Positions 24,931 through 32,851 of a stretch of DNA of 35,514 bases are shown here, piece after piece. This DNA comes from Herpetosiphonaceae bacterium (GTDB lineage: Bacteria > Chloroflexota > Chloroflexia > Chloroflexales > Herpetosiphonaceae). The position numbers and the translations under genes are program-made. The stretch is from contig JACCRK010000296.1 in NCBI GenBank assembly GCA_013813565.1, forward strand, positions 1 through 35,514, read 5' to 3'. Position 1 is the stretch's first letter; the number at the start of each line of letters is the position of its first letter. Under the pieces are notes generated by a model. That model worked only from the letters and a program-made list of their open reading frames with translations. It ran no database searches and had not been told where the DNA came from.

Positions 24931-26673
24931 TCAGGCGAGAACTTCCATGATGCCCGCCCGCAGCAGGGCGGCGAAGCGCGACTGCGGATCGTCGGTCAGC
25001 GTCTGGCGGGGGCCGTGTTCGACAATCACGCCCTGGTCGAGGATCATAATTTCGTCGGCCCGCTGGACGGTCGCCAGCCGGTGGGCGATGATCACGCCGG
25101 TGCGCCCGGCCAGCAGCCGCGTGATCGCCCGCTCGATCAGCTGCTCGGTGGCGGGGTCAAGCCGCGACGAGGCCTCCTCGAGAATCACCAGGCCCGGATC
25201 GGCCAGGAACAGGCGGGTGAAAGCCAGCAGCTGGGCCTCGCCGGCCGACAGGCTGCTGTCACCCTCCAGCTCCGTATTCAGCCCGGCCGGCAGCTTTTTG
25301 AGCCACGCACCCAGCCCCAGCTCCTCCAGCGCCGCCATAATCCGCTCGTCGGCGATATCGCGGTTGAAGAAGGTCAGGTTGTCGCGGATGGTGGCGTGAA
25401 ACAGCTGGACATCCTGGGTCACAATCCCGACCCGCCGACGCAGATCGGCCGTCTCGACACTCCGCAGGTCGTGATCGGCCAGCCGCACCGCCCCCGCTGT
25501 CGGGTCGTACAAACGCAGCAGCAGCCGGGCGAGGGTGGTTTTGCCGCTGCCGGTGCGGCCAAGCAGGCCCAGGATGTGGCCGGGCGCCAGATCAAACGAG
25601 ATCTCGTTCAGCACCCGCTCGTCATCGTCGTAGTGAAAGTGAACCTGGTCGAAGGTCACCGCCAGCGGGCCGGACGGCAGCGGCGGCCCGTCACCATCGG
25701 TCAGGGTCGGCTGAATCGCCTGCAGCTCGCTGATCCGCCCGATGCTCGCCCCGGCCTTTTGCAGATCCTGCATCTGGCTGCGGATCTGGTTGATCGGGCG
25801 GATCAGCAGCTCGGTATAAAAGAAGATCATATAGACCGTGCCGAGCGAGATCGTTTTGCTGCTCCAGAGCGCCGCGCTGATGCCAAACGTCACCGCGTTG
25901 CCCAGCGCAAACAGGCCGATTGTCGTCATCCACATCGTGTACATCAGCAGGCTGGCCTTGCGCTGAAGGGGCAGCCAGCCCTGGAGTTGCCCGGTGAACG
26001 AGCGCACCACAAAGCCAGTCGCGCCATTGGCCCGAATATCCTCGGTACTTGCCAGATGCTCGCCTAAGAAGCCAAAAAACTGGGCGCTGCGCTCGCGGGA
26101 GGCCGCCAGCGTGGGCACGGCGACCGAGCGCAGCAGTAGCAGCACCGCCAGCGCCGTGAACGCAAACAGCCCCAGCGCCAGGCCAACCCGCCAGTCCTCG
26201 CGAAAAAGCAGCGCCAGCACACCGACCAGCAGCACCAGATTGCTGACGATCCCGATGATGAACTGAGAGAAGAAGGTCGATAGCGCATCAACATCGCCAT
26301 CGATCCGCTGGATCAGCTCGCCAGGCGTGCGCTTTTTGTGAAACGCCAGATCGAGCCGCAGACAGTGGTCGGCCAGATGCTTGCGCAGGGCGTTGGTCGC
26401 GGTCCAGCCGACGTTCTCACCGAGCCAGGTGGCGGCCACGCTGGCCAGCTGGGCGACAAAAGCCACCCCAATGAAGAACGCGGCCAGGCGCAGCAGGCCA
26501 TTCAGCGCACCATTCGCGGTGGCCGTATCGATAAACGAGCGCAGGATCTGCGGGTTGAGCAGCTGCAGCCCAATCTCCAGCAGCAGCAGAATGCCCAGCC
26601 AGGCCACCCGCGGCCACTGTGGGCGCAAGTACTGGCGCAAGAGGTTAAAGTATGAGCCAAGCGGCAATGCCAC
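24931..26673 (-). CDS. ABC exporter half-transporter with degenerate signature motif
   Basis: The protein is 580 aa from a GTG at 26673, chosen because AAAGGA lies six bases before it. The ATG at 26679 abuts that site, and a longer frame to 26775 crosses an inverted repeat. The membrane domain (about 1-310) is followed by Walker [15 protein letters not shown] (about 371), signature LSAGEAQLL instead of LSGGQ (about 474), Walker [13 protein letters not shown] with the catalytic Glu intact, and H-loop IIAHRLATV. An intact Glu with a poor signature, beside a partner with a good signature and Asp, is the pattern of heterodimeric exporters such as BmrCD or TM287/288. Confidence 0.9.
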   Translation of the reverse strand: MALPLGSYFNLLRQYLRPQWPRVAWLGILLLLEIGLQLLNPQILRSFIDTATANGALNGLLRLAAFFIGVAFVAQLASVAATWLGENVGWTATNALRKHLADHCLRLDLAFHKKRTPGELIQRIDGDVDALSTFFSQFIIGIVSNLVLLVGVLALLFREDWRVGLALGLFAFTALAVLLLLRSVAVPTLAASRERSAQFFGFLGEHLASTEDIRANGATGFVVRSFTGQLQGWLPLQRKASLLMYTMWMTTIGLFALGNAVTFGISAALWSSKTISLGTVYMIFFYTELLIRPINQIRSQMQDLQKAGASIGRISELQAIQPTLTDGDGPPLPSGPLAVTFDQVHFHYDDDERVLNEISFDLAPGHILGLLGRTGSGKTTLARLLLRLYDPTAGAVRLADHDLRSVETADLRRRVGIVTQDVQLFHATIRDNLTFFNRDIADERIMAALEELGLGAWLKKLPAGLNTELEGDSSLSAGEAQLLAFTRLFLADPGLVILEEASSRLDPATEQLIERAITRLLAGRTGVIIAHRLATVQRADEIMILDQGVIVEHGPRQTLTDDPQSRFAALLRAGIMEVLA

Positions 26674-26714
26674 GAGCATTCCTTTCAGAGACGTGATCCA
26701 CGCAGGACCCAAAG

Positions 26715-26770
26715 AGCCCACAGATAAAGATGGATTGATCTGTATAGTTGTACTGCATTGTCTGTGGGCT
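26715..26770 (-). other. Inverted repeat between the glycosyltransferase and ABC genes
   Basis: AGCCCACAGA (26715-26724) is perfectly complementary to TCTGTGGGCT (26761-26770), with a 36-base loop and CTTT after it on the minus strand. It could be a partial terminator, attenuator or processing site between the glycosyltransferase and the exporter genes. Confidence 0.45.
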
Positions 26771-26836
26771 GCCATCAGCCGCGCGAATGAAGTGGCGACG
26801 GGCGGAGAAGAGTTCCCGCCGTCAGTGATTCCATGA

Positions 26837-28042
26837 TCACACCCCGGCCTGCTGCTTGAACTCGCCGATCAGGTCGGCGGCTTTGAGGTAGCCGCCGGCC
26901 GCTTTGAGCGACGCGCCCAACTGCTGGGCGGCGGGCTTGAAGCTGGGACCGCTGAGAATCTGCTCGGCCAGCTGCCTGAGCCGGGCCGGGCTGACCTGCG
27001 CCATCGCTAGGAAGCGGCCAGCATCTAATGCGTTCACACGCTGGGCAACCAGAAACTGATCGCCGGCCTGTGGCACCACCAGCACTGGAACGCCGGCCAG
27101 CAGCGACTCGCTGACGCTGTTCATCCCGCCGTGAGTAATGAACAGCGCCGCCCGCTCCAGCACCTCCAGCTGCGGAACATAAGGCCGCACGGTGAAATTA
27201 GCTGGTGGCGCCCCGAGCCTGCTCGCATCAACATTATTGCCGATCGACATGATCACGTGATAGGGCTGATCGGCGAACGCCTGGTAGCAGTCGCGGTAGA
27301 ACTCGGCCAGATTGTTGAAAATCGTTCCCATCGAGATATAGATCAGTGGTTGCGTGCCGACCTGCTGCCAGGGAAACTCGACCGTCTCGTGGCGGGCGGC
27401 GACCGATGGACCGACAAAGGCGAAGCGGCTGTCGAAGCTATCCACCGCCGGCTGAAACTCACGTGAGCTAAAGACAAGATTGAGCGCCTGCTGATTGTTA
27501 AAAAATTTGATCAGACCGGGAGCTTTAACCGCGTGCTGACGGTTGATACGGCGGGCAATCCGGAAATAGCGCACGAGGAAATGCAGCCCACCCAGCATAT
27601 CCTTCAGCGGTTGTTTGGGAGCCTTAGAGCGCTGAAGCTCGCTCATCACCGCTCGACTCATCGCAAACGTTGAGTACAGATTGATCGTGGGCAGCCTGAG
27701 CTTCTGCGCCACCAGGTTGCCCCAGACGCACAGCGAGTCGGTCAGCAGGTAGCCGGGAGTATCGCGGCGCAGCTCGGCCAGCAAACCCGGGAGCAACTGC
27801 TCGCTGGCCTCAAGTGTCCGCGCCATCAGGCCAAACGGCCCGCCCATATCACGGGAAGGATCAAGGTCGGAGCTGAATGCATAGTCGCGAAAAATCGCCC
27901 CGGCGGCCTCGATCTTGGCGCGAAACGGGGCGGTGGCATAGTAAATAATCGTCTCGCCCCGCCGCACCAGCTCGTCGACTAGCGGCAGCGTCGGATTGAT
28001 GTGGCCGTGTGCGGGCAGGCTAAGAAAAAAAGCCGTGGTCAT
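26837..28042 (-). CDS. MGT/UGT-type glycosyltransferase (GT1, YjiC-like)
   Basis: The 401-aa GT-B fold enzyme has the N-terminal FFLSLPAHGHINPTLPLVDELVRRG with the catalytic His of the AHGHINP motif. The C-terminal donor-binding block FITHGGMNSVSESLLAGVPVLVVPQAGDQ lies near 304-333. MGT-family enzymes move a sugar from a nucleotide donor onto macrolides, other natural products or lipids. AAAGGA lies eight bases before the ATG. It is followed on the same strand by the two ABC half-transporters, a combination seen in self-resistance and in glycolipid export. The acceptor is unknown. Confidence 0.92.
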   Translation of the reverse strand: MTTAFFLSLPAHGHINPTLPLVDELVRRGETIIYYATAPFRAKIEAAGAIFRDYAFSSDLDPSRDMGGPFGLMARTLEASEQLLPGLLAELRRDTPGYLLTDSLCVWGNLVAQKLRLPTINLYSTFAMSRAVMSELQRSKAPKQPLKDMLGGLHFLVRYFRIARRINRQHAVKAPGLIKFFNNQQALNLVFSSREFQPAVDSFDSRFAFVGPSVAARHETVEFPWQQVGTQPLIYISMGTIFNNLAEFYRDCYQAFADQPYHVIMSIGNNVDASRLGAPPANFTVRPYVPQLEVLERAALFITHGGMNSVSESLLAGVPVLVVPQAGDQFLVAQRVNALDAGRFLAMAQVSPARLRQLAEQILSGPSFKPAAQQLGASLKAAGGYLKAADLIGEFKQQAGV

Positions 28043-28169
28043 GGACAGATTCCTTTCTCACAGACAGCCTGCATCATTTAGGCAAGCCGCCAGGCAGTTC
28101 GCTCCAGCCTAACGCATTGCGAGGCAACTCGTCATCCGCCAGAAGCTTGATCGAGGTCGATTTTGACCC

Positions 28170-28198
28170 TTGCAGATCCAGCTGTCCTGCGCTATACT
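28170..28198 (+). promoter_or_regulatory. Promoter of the VOC gene
   Basis: TTGCAG (28170-28175), a 17-base spacer and TATACT (28193-28198). The core TGCGCTATACT is repeated exactly at the probable promoter of the next gene (28743-28753). Confidence 0.7.
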
Positions 28199-28255
28199 CG
28201 GAACAGAACATATGTTTCATTGCTTCAAGAATGAGGCAAGAAAGGATGGGCACCA

Positions 28256-28642
28256 ATGGCTATCACGCGAGTTGGCCAGATCAGTATTCCGGTTGGCGAT
28301 CAGCAGCGGGCGCTGGATTTCTACACCCAGAAACTGGGCTGGGAGCTGAGCGCCGATGTGCCGATGGGCGACGATGGCCGCTGGATCGAGGTGCGGATTC
28401 CTGGGGCCGAAACGGGTCTGGTGCTGTTTGCCGCCGATGAGCACAAAAGTCGGATTGGCACGACGTCGGATATTATGTTTAATACCGATGATATCGAGAA
28501 AACCTTCGCCGAGCTGACCGGCCAGGACGTTGAGATCGCCCAGCCGATCACCACCGAATTTTGGGGCACCTTCTTTATGTTCAAAGATCCCGACGGCAAC
28601 ACCTTCCTCGTTGCCGGGACCGACAGCGCCCAGGCCGCTTAG
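28256..28642 (+). CDS. VOC/glyoxalase-bleomycin resistance superfamily protein
   Basis: This 128-aa protein is one VOC module made of two beta-alpha-beta-beta-beta units. The motif ISIPVGDQQRALDFYTQKLGWEL is at the start and TTEFWGTFFMFKDPDGNTFLVAG at the end, with a metal-ligand Glu or Asp pattern as in the family. Members act as isomerases, dioxygenases or antibiotic-binding proteins; the activity here cannot be assigned. AAGGA lies nine bases upstream of the ATG, and a promoter and terminator frame it as a single-gene unit. Confidence 0.9.
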   Translation: MAITRVGQISIPVGDQQRALDFYTQKLGWELSADVPMGDDGRWIEVRIPGAETGLVLFAADEHKSRIGTTSDIMFNTDDIEKTFAELTGQDVEIAQPITTEFWGTFFMFKDPDGNTFLVAGTDSAQAA

Positions 28643-28663
28643 CCTCCAGCATGAAGTGTTGAG

Positions 28664-28697
28664 CAGGAGCACGGTTTCGCCGTGCTCCTGGAATTTA
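28664..28697 (+). terminator. Terminator hairpin after the VOC gene
   Basis: A perfect 11-bp stem (28664-28674 with 28680-28690) has a TTTCG loop and is followed by GAATTT. The T-tract is weak but the stem is strong and the position is right. Confidence 0.7.
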
Positions 28698-28742
28698 AGC
28701 GCCAGGCCGCCCATCGAGCAGAATGCCTCCGATCAGCCAGTT

Positions 28743-28753
28743 TGCGCTATACT
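28743..28753 (+). promoter_or_regulatory. Probable promoter -10 of the formiminotransferase-cyclodeaminase gene
   Basis: TGCGCTATACT is identical to the -10 region of the VOC gene promoter. No good -35 is seen at 16-18 bases. The leader would be about 25 bases. Confidence 0.45.
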
Positions 28754-28785
28754 TGGCTGAAAATGTGTTGTCAAAGGAGACACTA

Positions 28786-30303
28786 ATGGGCCTGGTTGAA
28801 AGCATTATGAACTTCAGTGAGGGACGACGTGAGGACGTGGTTGCCGCGATCAGCGCGGCGATCAGCGGAGTCGCCGGCGTCCAGCTGCTTGATGTTCAGT
28901 CGGATAGCGACCACAATCGGACGGTGATTAGTTTTGCCGGCCCGGCCGATGCTGTCGGCGAGGCGGCGTTTCAGGCGACCAAAGTTGCCCAGGGCCTAAT
29001 CAACCTCGATGCGCATCGCGGCGCCCACCCGCGGATCGGCGCCACCGATGTGGTGCCATTTGTCCCGCTCGGCGACACCCCGATGGCCGAGTGTGTGGCG
29101 CTGGCCCGCGAGGTTGGCCGTCGGATCGGCGACGAGCTGGGGATTGCGGTCTACCTCTACGAAGAGGCCGCCACCCGCCCGGAGCGGCGCAATCTGGCCG
29201 ATGTGCGGCGCGGCGAGTACGAGGCCTGGCGCGAGAATGTGGACAGGGATCCCGCCCGCCAGCCCGACTTTGGCCCGGCCCAGGCCTCCCCGGCCGGCGC
29301 AACGGTCGTCGGCGCCCGCCCGCCGCTGATCGCCTACAACGTCTATCTGAGTACCGCCGACGTGGAGATCGCCCGCAAGATCGCCAAGGTTGTGCGCTTT
29401 CTTGGCGGCGGGCTGCGCCATGTCAAAGCTATGGGGCTGCTGGTCGACGGCCGCGCCCAGATCTCGATGAACCTGGTCAACTATCGCAGCACGCCCATCC
29501 ACCGGGTGGTTGAGATGATCCGCTCCGAGGCGAACCGCTACGGCGTGAGTGTCACCGAGAGCGAAGTGGTTGGCCTGGTGCCGCAGGATGCGCTGCTTGA
29601 TGCGGCCGAGCACTATCTACAGCTCAACCGCTTTCGCCGCGACCAGGTGCTGGAGCAGAAGCTGGCCGCCGGCGGCGACAGCGCGACCGCGACCGAGGTT
29701 AGCTGGCTGCCGACCGCCACCCTGCGCAGCTTCGCCGCTGGCACCCCGGTCCCTGGCGGCGGATCGGCGGCGGCGCTGGCTGGCGCGCTGGCGGCCGCGC
29801 TGGGCCAGATGGTCGCCAACCTGACGGTCGGGCGCAAAAAGTATGTGCAGGTAGAGGAGATCCTGCGGGCAGCGCTGGCGCGGCTTGAGACCGCCGGCCG
29901 CGACCTGACCCGGCTGGCGGCGGACGACAGCGCGGCCTTCGCGGCGCTGATGAGCGCCAACAAGCTGCCGCAGGACACCCCCGAGCAAGTCACCGAGCGC
30001 GACCGCGCCGTCCAGTCAGCCACCAGCCAGGCGATTCAGGTCCCGCTGACCGTTGCCCAGCGGGCCGTGGCGCTGCTCGACGACCTGGCCACGCTGGCCA
30101 CGCAGGGCAACCCCAACGCCCGCACCGATGCGCAGGTCGGGGCCTATCTGGCCTACGCCGCCGCCAACGGTGCCGGGCTGAACGTGCTGGTGAATCTAGA
30201 GGGCGTGGCCGATAGCGCCGAGCGCGATCAGCTGAGCGGCCAGATTCAGACGCTGCGCACAGCGGCCGAGGCGGGCCTGCAAAATGTTCTTGGGAGCGCC
30301 TAA
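28786..30303 (+). CDS. Bifunctional glutamate formiminotransferase / formiminotetrahydrofolate cyclodeaminase
   Basis: The protein has 505 aa. The N-terminal formiminotransferase (about 1-295) begins GLVESIMNFSEGRR and has HRGAHPRIGATDVVPFVPL and the LYEEAATRPERRNLADVRRGEY segment. A Ser/Thr linker leads to the cyclodeaminase domain (about 315-505), with SFAAGTPVPGGGSAAALAGALAAALGQMVANLTVGRKKY. Together they move the formimino group of formiminoglutamate (from histidine breakdown) to tetrahydrofolate and release ammonia, giving 5,10-methenyl-THF. The frame opens at 28723, but AAGGAG lies six bases before the ATG at 28786, where family similarity begins. No hut genes are adjacent. Confidence 0.94.
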   Translation: MGLVESIMNFSEGRREDVVAAISAAISGVAGVQLLDVQSDSDHNRTVISFAGPADAVGEAAFQATKVAQGLINLDAHRGAHPRIGATDVVPFVPLGDTPMAECVALAREVGRRIGDELGIAVYLYEEAATRPERRNLADVRRGEYEAWRENVDRDPARQPDFGPAQASPAGATVVGARPPLIAYNVYLSTADVEIARKIAKVVRFLGGGLRHVKAMGLLVDGRAQISMNLVNYRSTPIHRVVEMIRSEANRYGVSVTESEVVGLVPQDALLDAAEHYLQLNRFRRDQVLEQKLAAGGDSATATEVSWLPTATLRSFAAGTPVPGGGSAAALAGALAAALGQMVANLTVGRKKYVQVEEILRAALARLETAGRDLTRLAADDSAAFAALMSANKLPQDTPEQVTERDRAVQSATSQAIQVPLTVAQRAVALLDDLATLATQGNPNARTDAQVGAYLAYAAANGAGLNVLVNLEGVADSAERDQLSGQIQTLRTAAEAGLQNVLGSA

Positions 30304-30329
30304 ATTGAGGCGCAGCAGCCCAAGGGTTG

Positions 30330-30338
30330 TGATAGAAT
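30330..30338 (+). promoter_or_regulatory. Possible extended -10 promoter for element copy B and the 52-codon gene
   Basis: TGATAGAAT is a TG-plus-one-base extended -10. A transcript from about 30345 would begin before the old ribosome-binding site GAGGAG and run through the element. Confidence 0.4.
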
Positions 30339-30375
30339 AGCTGCGGTGGATTTTGTTTTTTCGAGGAGAATTTCT

Positions 30376-30728
30376 CTGTCACCAACCCCCCGCCAAGGCG
30401 GTTGGCTTGCACCTGACCCGCGGTCGGCGCATTGGCCCGTGGTGCTGGTTGGTCTCGGGAAACCAGCGGGCCTATCTAGGTTGGGTGACATTGGCGGGTG
30501 GGTATCGCCAACAACCGCGATCCAGCACCGACCTCCACCGCATCCACGAACCGTGGCTGTTGCCAACCTAAAGCTGGATCACCGAGACATTGTATGGATC
30601 CAAGAATAGCACATACGTGCGTAATCTGCAAGTAGTCCGTGGCCTCCTTGCACCCCGACGATCGTCTGAGGGGAACCTTGGCCGCATTCCTCCCCGCAGC
30701 ACGCTACGGGGTTTCCAGCGGAGGATTT
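30376..30728 (+). mobile_element. HEARO/omega-RNA-like noncoding element, copy B
   Basis: This is the second copy of the 353-bp element at 12506-12858, 96% identical with no gaps. The two long-range helices and most of the local hairpins are kept. Half of the 14 differences fall in one 15-base patch (30592-30606). Its left neighbour sequence is CGAGGAGAATTTCT, and directly after it comes ATGAAACG. Joining these two gives a textbook Shine-Dalgarno and start codon, showing where the element entered. No ORF of an IscB-like nuclease or TnpA transposase is inside. Identity as HEARO/omega-RNA rests on architecture and the ATGA site, not on a model search. Confidence 0.75.
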
Positions 30729-30887
30729 ATGAAACGTTGGTTCTGGGCCATTATCGCGCTGGCTGCAGCTGTGCGTCTGATCGATCTGCAGCGCAAACTT
30801 GAGGCCGCCCGCTCGCGTGGCGATATGTATCGGGACATTTCTTCGCGGCTGGACCGCCAGCTCGCCGACCTGCAAAAACAGGCCTGA
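30729..30887 (+). CDS. Small membrane-anchored coiled-coil protein (52 aa)
   Basis: The protein begins MKRWFWAIIALAAAVRLIDLQ, a short N-terminal membrane anchor, and continues with a charged helical segment (LEAARSRGDMYRDISSRLDRQLADLQKQA) with heptad-like spacing. I do not recognise a family. The start follows the element's GGAGG, and the pre-insertion site also has a good Shine-Dalgarno (GAGGAG, eight bases), which argues that this tiny gene is real. A longer frame from 30639 lies inside the element and is not supported. Confidence 0.65.
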   Translation: MKRWFWAIIALAAAVRLIDLQRKLEAARSRGDMYRDISSRLDRQLADLQKQA

Positions 30888-30902
30888 TTGGCGGTCATAC
30901 TT

Positions 30903-30929
30903 CTGACGTAGATTGAAGTCAGACGTCAG
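30903..30929 (+). terminator. Possible terminator hairpin after the 52-codon gene
   Basis: CTGACGT (30903-30909) pairs with ACGTCAG (30923-30929), with a 13-base loop, 15 bases past the stop. No T-run follows, so termination is uncertain. Confidence 0.35.
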
Positions 30930-31011
30930 CCTCTCATCAGATACCCTTCATTCGCTACAATAGTTGGGTGCGCTACGATACACCCGGCTAGTGCGAATGG
31001 AGGGTATTCCT

Positions 31012-31152
31012 ATGCTGCCAGTATTATTCTTTAGCATCATTCTGCTTGGCGTGCTGGCGATTCTGCCACATATGCATCCAGCCGTGGTAATTGATGAAGA
31101 CGATGGCGATGAGCCGGCCAAGCTACGCCTGAAGTCGACGCGCCAGCGCTAA
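31012..31152 (+). CDS. Small single-pass membrane protein (46 aa)
   Basis: The protein begins MLPVLFFSIILLGVLAILPHM, one hydrophobic helix, followed by an acidic (VIDEDDGDE) then basic (KLRLKSTRQR) tail. I do not recognise a family. The ATG at 31012 has GGAGGG seven bases upstream; the open frame to 30964 lacks this. Its last 30 bases overlap the end of the convergent tRNA nucleotidyltransferase gene. It may be a small accessory or regulatory membrane peptide; no function is assigned. Confidence 0.6.
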   Translation: MLPVLFFSIILLGVLAILPHMHPAVVIDEDDGDEPAKLRLKSTRQR

Positions 31153-32676
31153 AGCATCGTCGCTGCTGCTGATCTCGCCGGCCGCGTAGGCTTCCCGAAT
31201 TGCCTCTAGCAGTTCGCCCACCTGCGGCCCGGCAGATACATTAAGTTCTCGCATCAACGTGTGCCCATCCACCAGGGGCGCACGTTTTTGTTGCTCCCGC
31301 GCCCCATCCCAGTGAAATCCCAGCATCGCATCGGTCCAGGCCAGATGCATGGCCCAGTGGGGCGGCGAGAGCTTTGGGCCGCGGGTCGCCAGATGATCGG
31401 CCAGCGAGTGCAGCAGGGTGTCCGCCGCCGCCGGGTCAAGGTCGCGAAAAAAGCGATAGGCGGCGCGCGGGGTGATCTCGCCAAGATCGTTCAGCTGGCC
31501 AGGCCGCATATGGCCGCGCACAACGGTGTGGACATACTCCACCTCAGCCCGGCTCAGCCGCAGCCGCTGACAGATTCGCCGCGCCATATCCGCCCCAATG
31601 TCCTGATGGCCGTGAAATGACACGCCGCCGTCCGGTTTATCGGCGCGGGTGGCCGGCTTGGCGATGTCGTGCAGCAGCAGGGCCAGCTTCCACAGCCCGA
31701 TACGGCTATGCTGGCCAGGCAGCGGCTGCTGCATATGCGCCAGAACCTGGCCGGCCCACTGGAGCTCGGCCCGCAGCCCAGGGTGGCTGCGGGCGGCAAC
31801 CGGGTGGTTGAAAAACGCTGGCGGATACGGATCGGCGCGGTCGGCCGGTGGCGACGGCGGGGCTGGCCGAGCATCATCAGCCAGCTGGGCCAAAACCCAC
31901 TCGCCGCAGCAGATCGCCTCCAATGTATGCTCCCAGACATCGAGGAAGTGGATGATCGGCTGAGTCTCGCCGTGGGTCGGGCCAAGCTCCGGCAGCAGCA
32001 CCGCCAGCACGCCCGCCCGATCGAGGTAGCGCAGCCAGGGGGCGCTCCAGCGGGTCGCCAGCAGCGCCAGCAGCTCATCGCGAACGCGCTCCGCCGAGAT
32101 CGCGGCAATCCGTGGGGCCGCCGCTCGCAGCGCCGCATCCAGAGACGGATCGAGGGTCCACCCCAGCTGGCTGGCCAGCCGCGTCGCCCGCAGAATCCGC
32201 AGCGGATCATCGGCAAACGTGGCGGGCGAACACATGTGCAGCACGCCGGCGGCGATGGCGGCGGCCCCGCCAACGTGGTCGATCAGCGGGCCAACGCTGC
32301 CGTCAGGCCGCAGCGGCGCGGCGAGGGCGTTGGCGCTAAAATCGCGGGCCAGCAGATCCGCCGCCAGGGTTGGCGCACGCAGCCGGGCGAAGTCCAGCAC
32401 TGCTCCCCCGGCCAGCACCACGCGGGTCACGGCGCGCTCCTCGTCCAGCGGCACGAAAGCGGCGCCAAGCGCATCGGCGGCCGCACGGGCCAGCGCCGTG
32501 GCATCGCCATCAACCGCCAGATCGACATCGTGGATTGGGCGGCCGACCAGCGCATCGCGCAGCGTTCCGCCGACGACCCAGACCGCACACTGTTGCGCGG
32601 CGGCGTGGGTGGCCAGCACCTGCAAGGCGGGCTGGAATGGCCCCAGGATTGTCGTTACTTCAGGCATGGGCATCAT
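31123..32676 (-). CDS. tRNA nucleotidyltransferase/poly(A) polymerase family protein with HD domain
   Basis: The protein has 517 aa. The N-terminal class II nucleotidyltransferase head has VVGGTLRDALVGRPIHDVDLAVDG (GG at 36-37, metal-binding DVD at 50-52) and DFARLRAP. The RNA/ATP-binding neck (DPLRILRATRLASQLG, ERVRDELLALL) follows. The C-terminal half has an HD phosphohydrolase domain, with LLLHDIAKPATR near 333-344 and HTVVRGHMRPGQL. Such proteins add CCA (or only CC or A) to tRNA 3' ends; which of these cannot be told here. It is longer than a minimal enzyme because of the HD part. The exact start among the ATGs at 32676, 32673 and 32667 is uncertain. Confidence 0.92.
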   Translation of the reverse strand: MMPMPEVTTILGPFQPALQVLATHAAAQQCAVWVVGGTLRDALVGRPIHDVDLAVDGDATALARAAADALGAAFVPLDEERAVTRVVLAGGAVLDFARLRAPTLAADLLARDFSANALAAPLRPDGSVGPLIDHVGGAAAIAAGVLHMCSPATFADDPLRILRATRLASQLGWTLDPSLDAALRAAAPRIAAISAERVRDELLALLATRWSAPWLRYLDRAGVLAVLLPELGPTHGETQPIIHFLDVWEHTLEAICCGEWVLAQLADDARPAPPSPPADRADPYPPAFFNHPVAARSHPGLRAELQWAGQVLAHMQQPLPGQHSRIGLWKLALLLHDIAKPATRADKPDGGVSFHGHQDIGADMARRICQRLRLSRAEVEYVHTVVRGHMRPGQLNDLGEITPRAAYRFFRDLDPAAADTLLHSLADHLATRGPKLSPPHWAMHLAWTDAMLGFHWDGAREQQKRAPLVDGHTLMRELNVSAGPQVGELLEAIREAYAAGEISSSDDALALARRLQA

Positions 32677-32765
32677 CTCAAACTATCCAGGCTCAAAACA
32701 CTTCCGCTGGGTCACACCTAGCGGATGCGCGGGGTGACTCAACAAACTATAGGGCTGGTTTCCAG

Positions 32766-32771
32766 TATAAT
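32766..32771 (+). promoter_or_regulatory. -10 box of the rfbC promoter
   Basis: Perfect TATAAT, 81 bases before the start codon. No convincing -35 lies 16-18 bases upstream, so activation or a non-consensus promoter is possible. Confidence 0.5.
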
Positions 32772-32810
32772 GCGCGGCGACGATAGGTTTCCGCACCACT
32801 AAGAAAAAAC

Positions 32811-32834
32811 ATACACTGCTATCCAGCGGTGTAT
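32811..32834 (+). promoter_or_regulatory. Leader hairpin before rfbC
   Basis: ATACACTGC pairs with GCGGTGTAT (one wobble) around the 6-base loop TATCCA, ending just upstream of the GTAGGAG ribosome-binding site. It may influence translation or be a weak attenuator. Confidence 0.4.
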
Positions 32835-32851
32835 TTAATGTAGGAGCCAGC

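Noticed and set aside
30639-30728. N-terminal extension of the 52-codon gene inside element copy B
   Set aside because: It is element sequence shared with copy A; the Shine-Dalgarno and flank logic point to the ATG at 30729.
31669-32721. Long open frame (350 aa) on the plus strand
   Set aside because: It is antisense to the tRNA nucleotidyltransferase gene and rich in Gln/Arg/Gly as expected of a GC-rich shadow frame.
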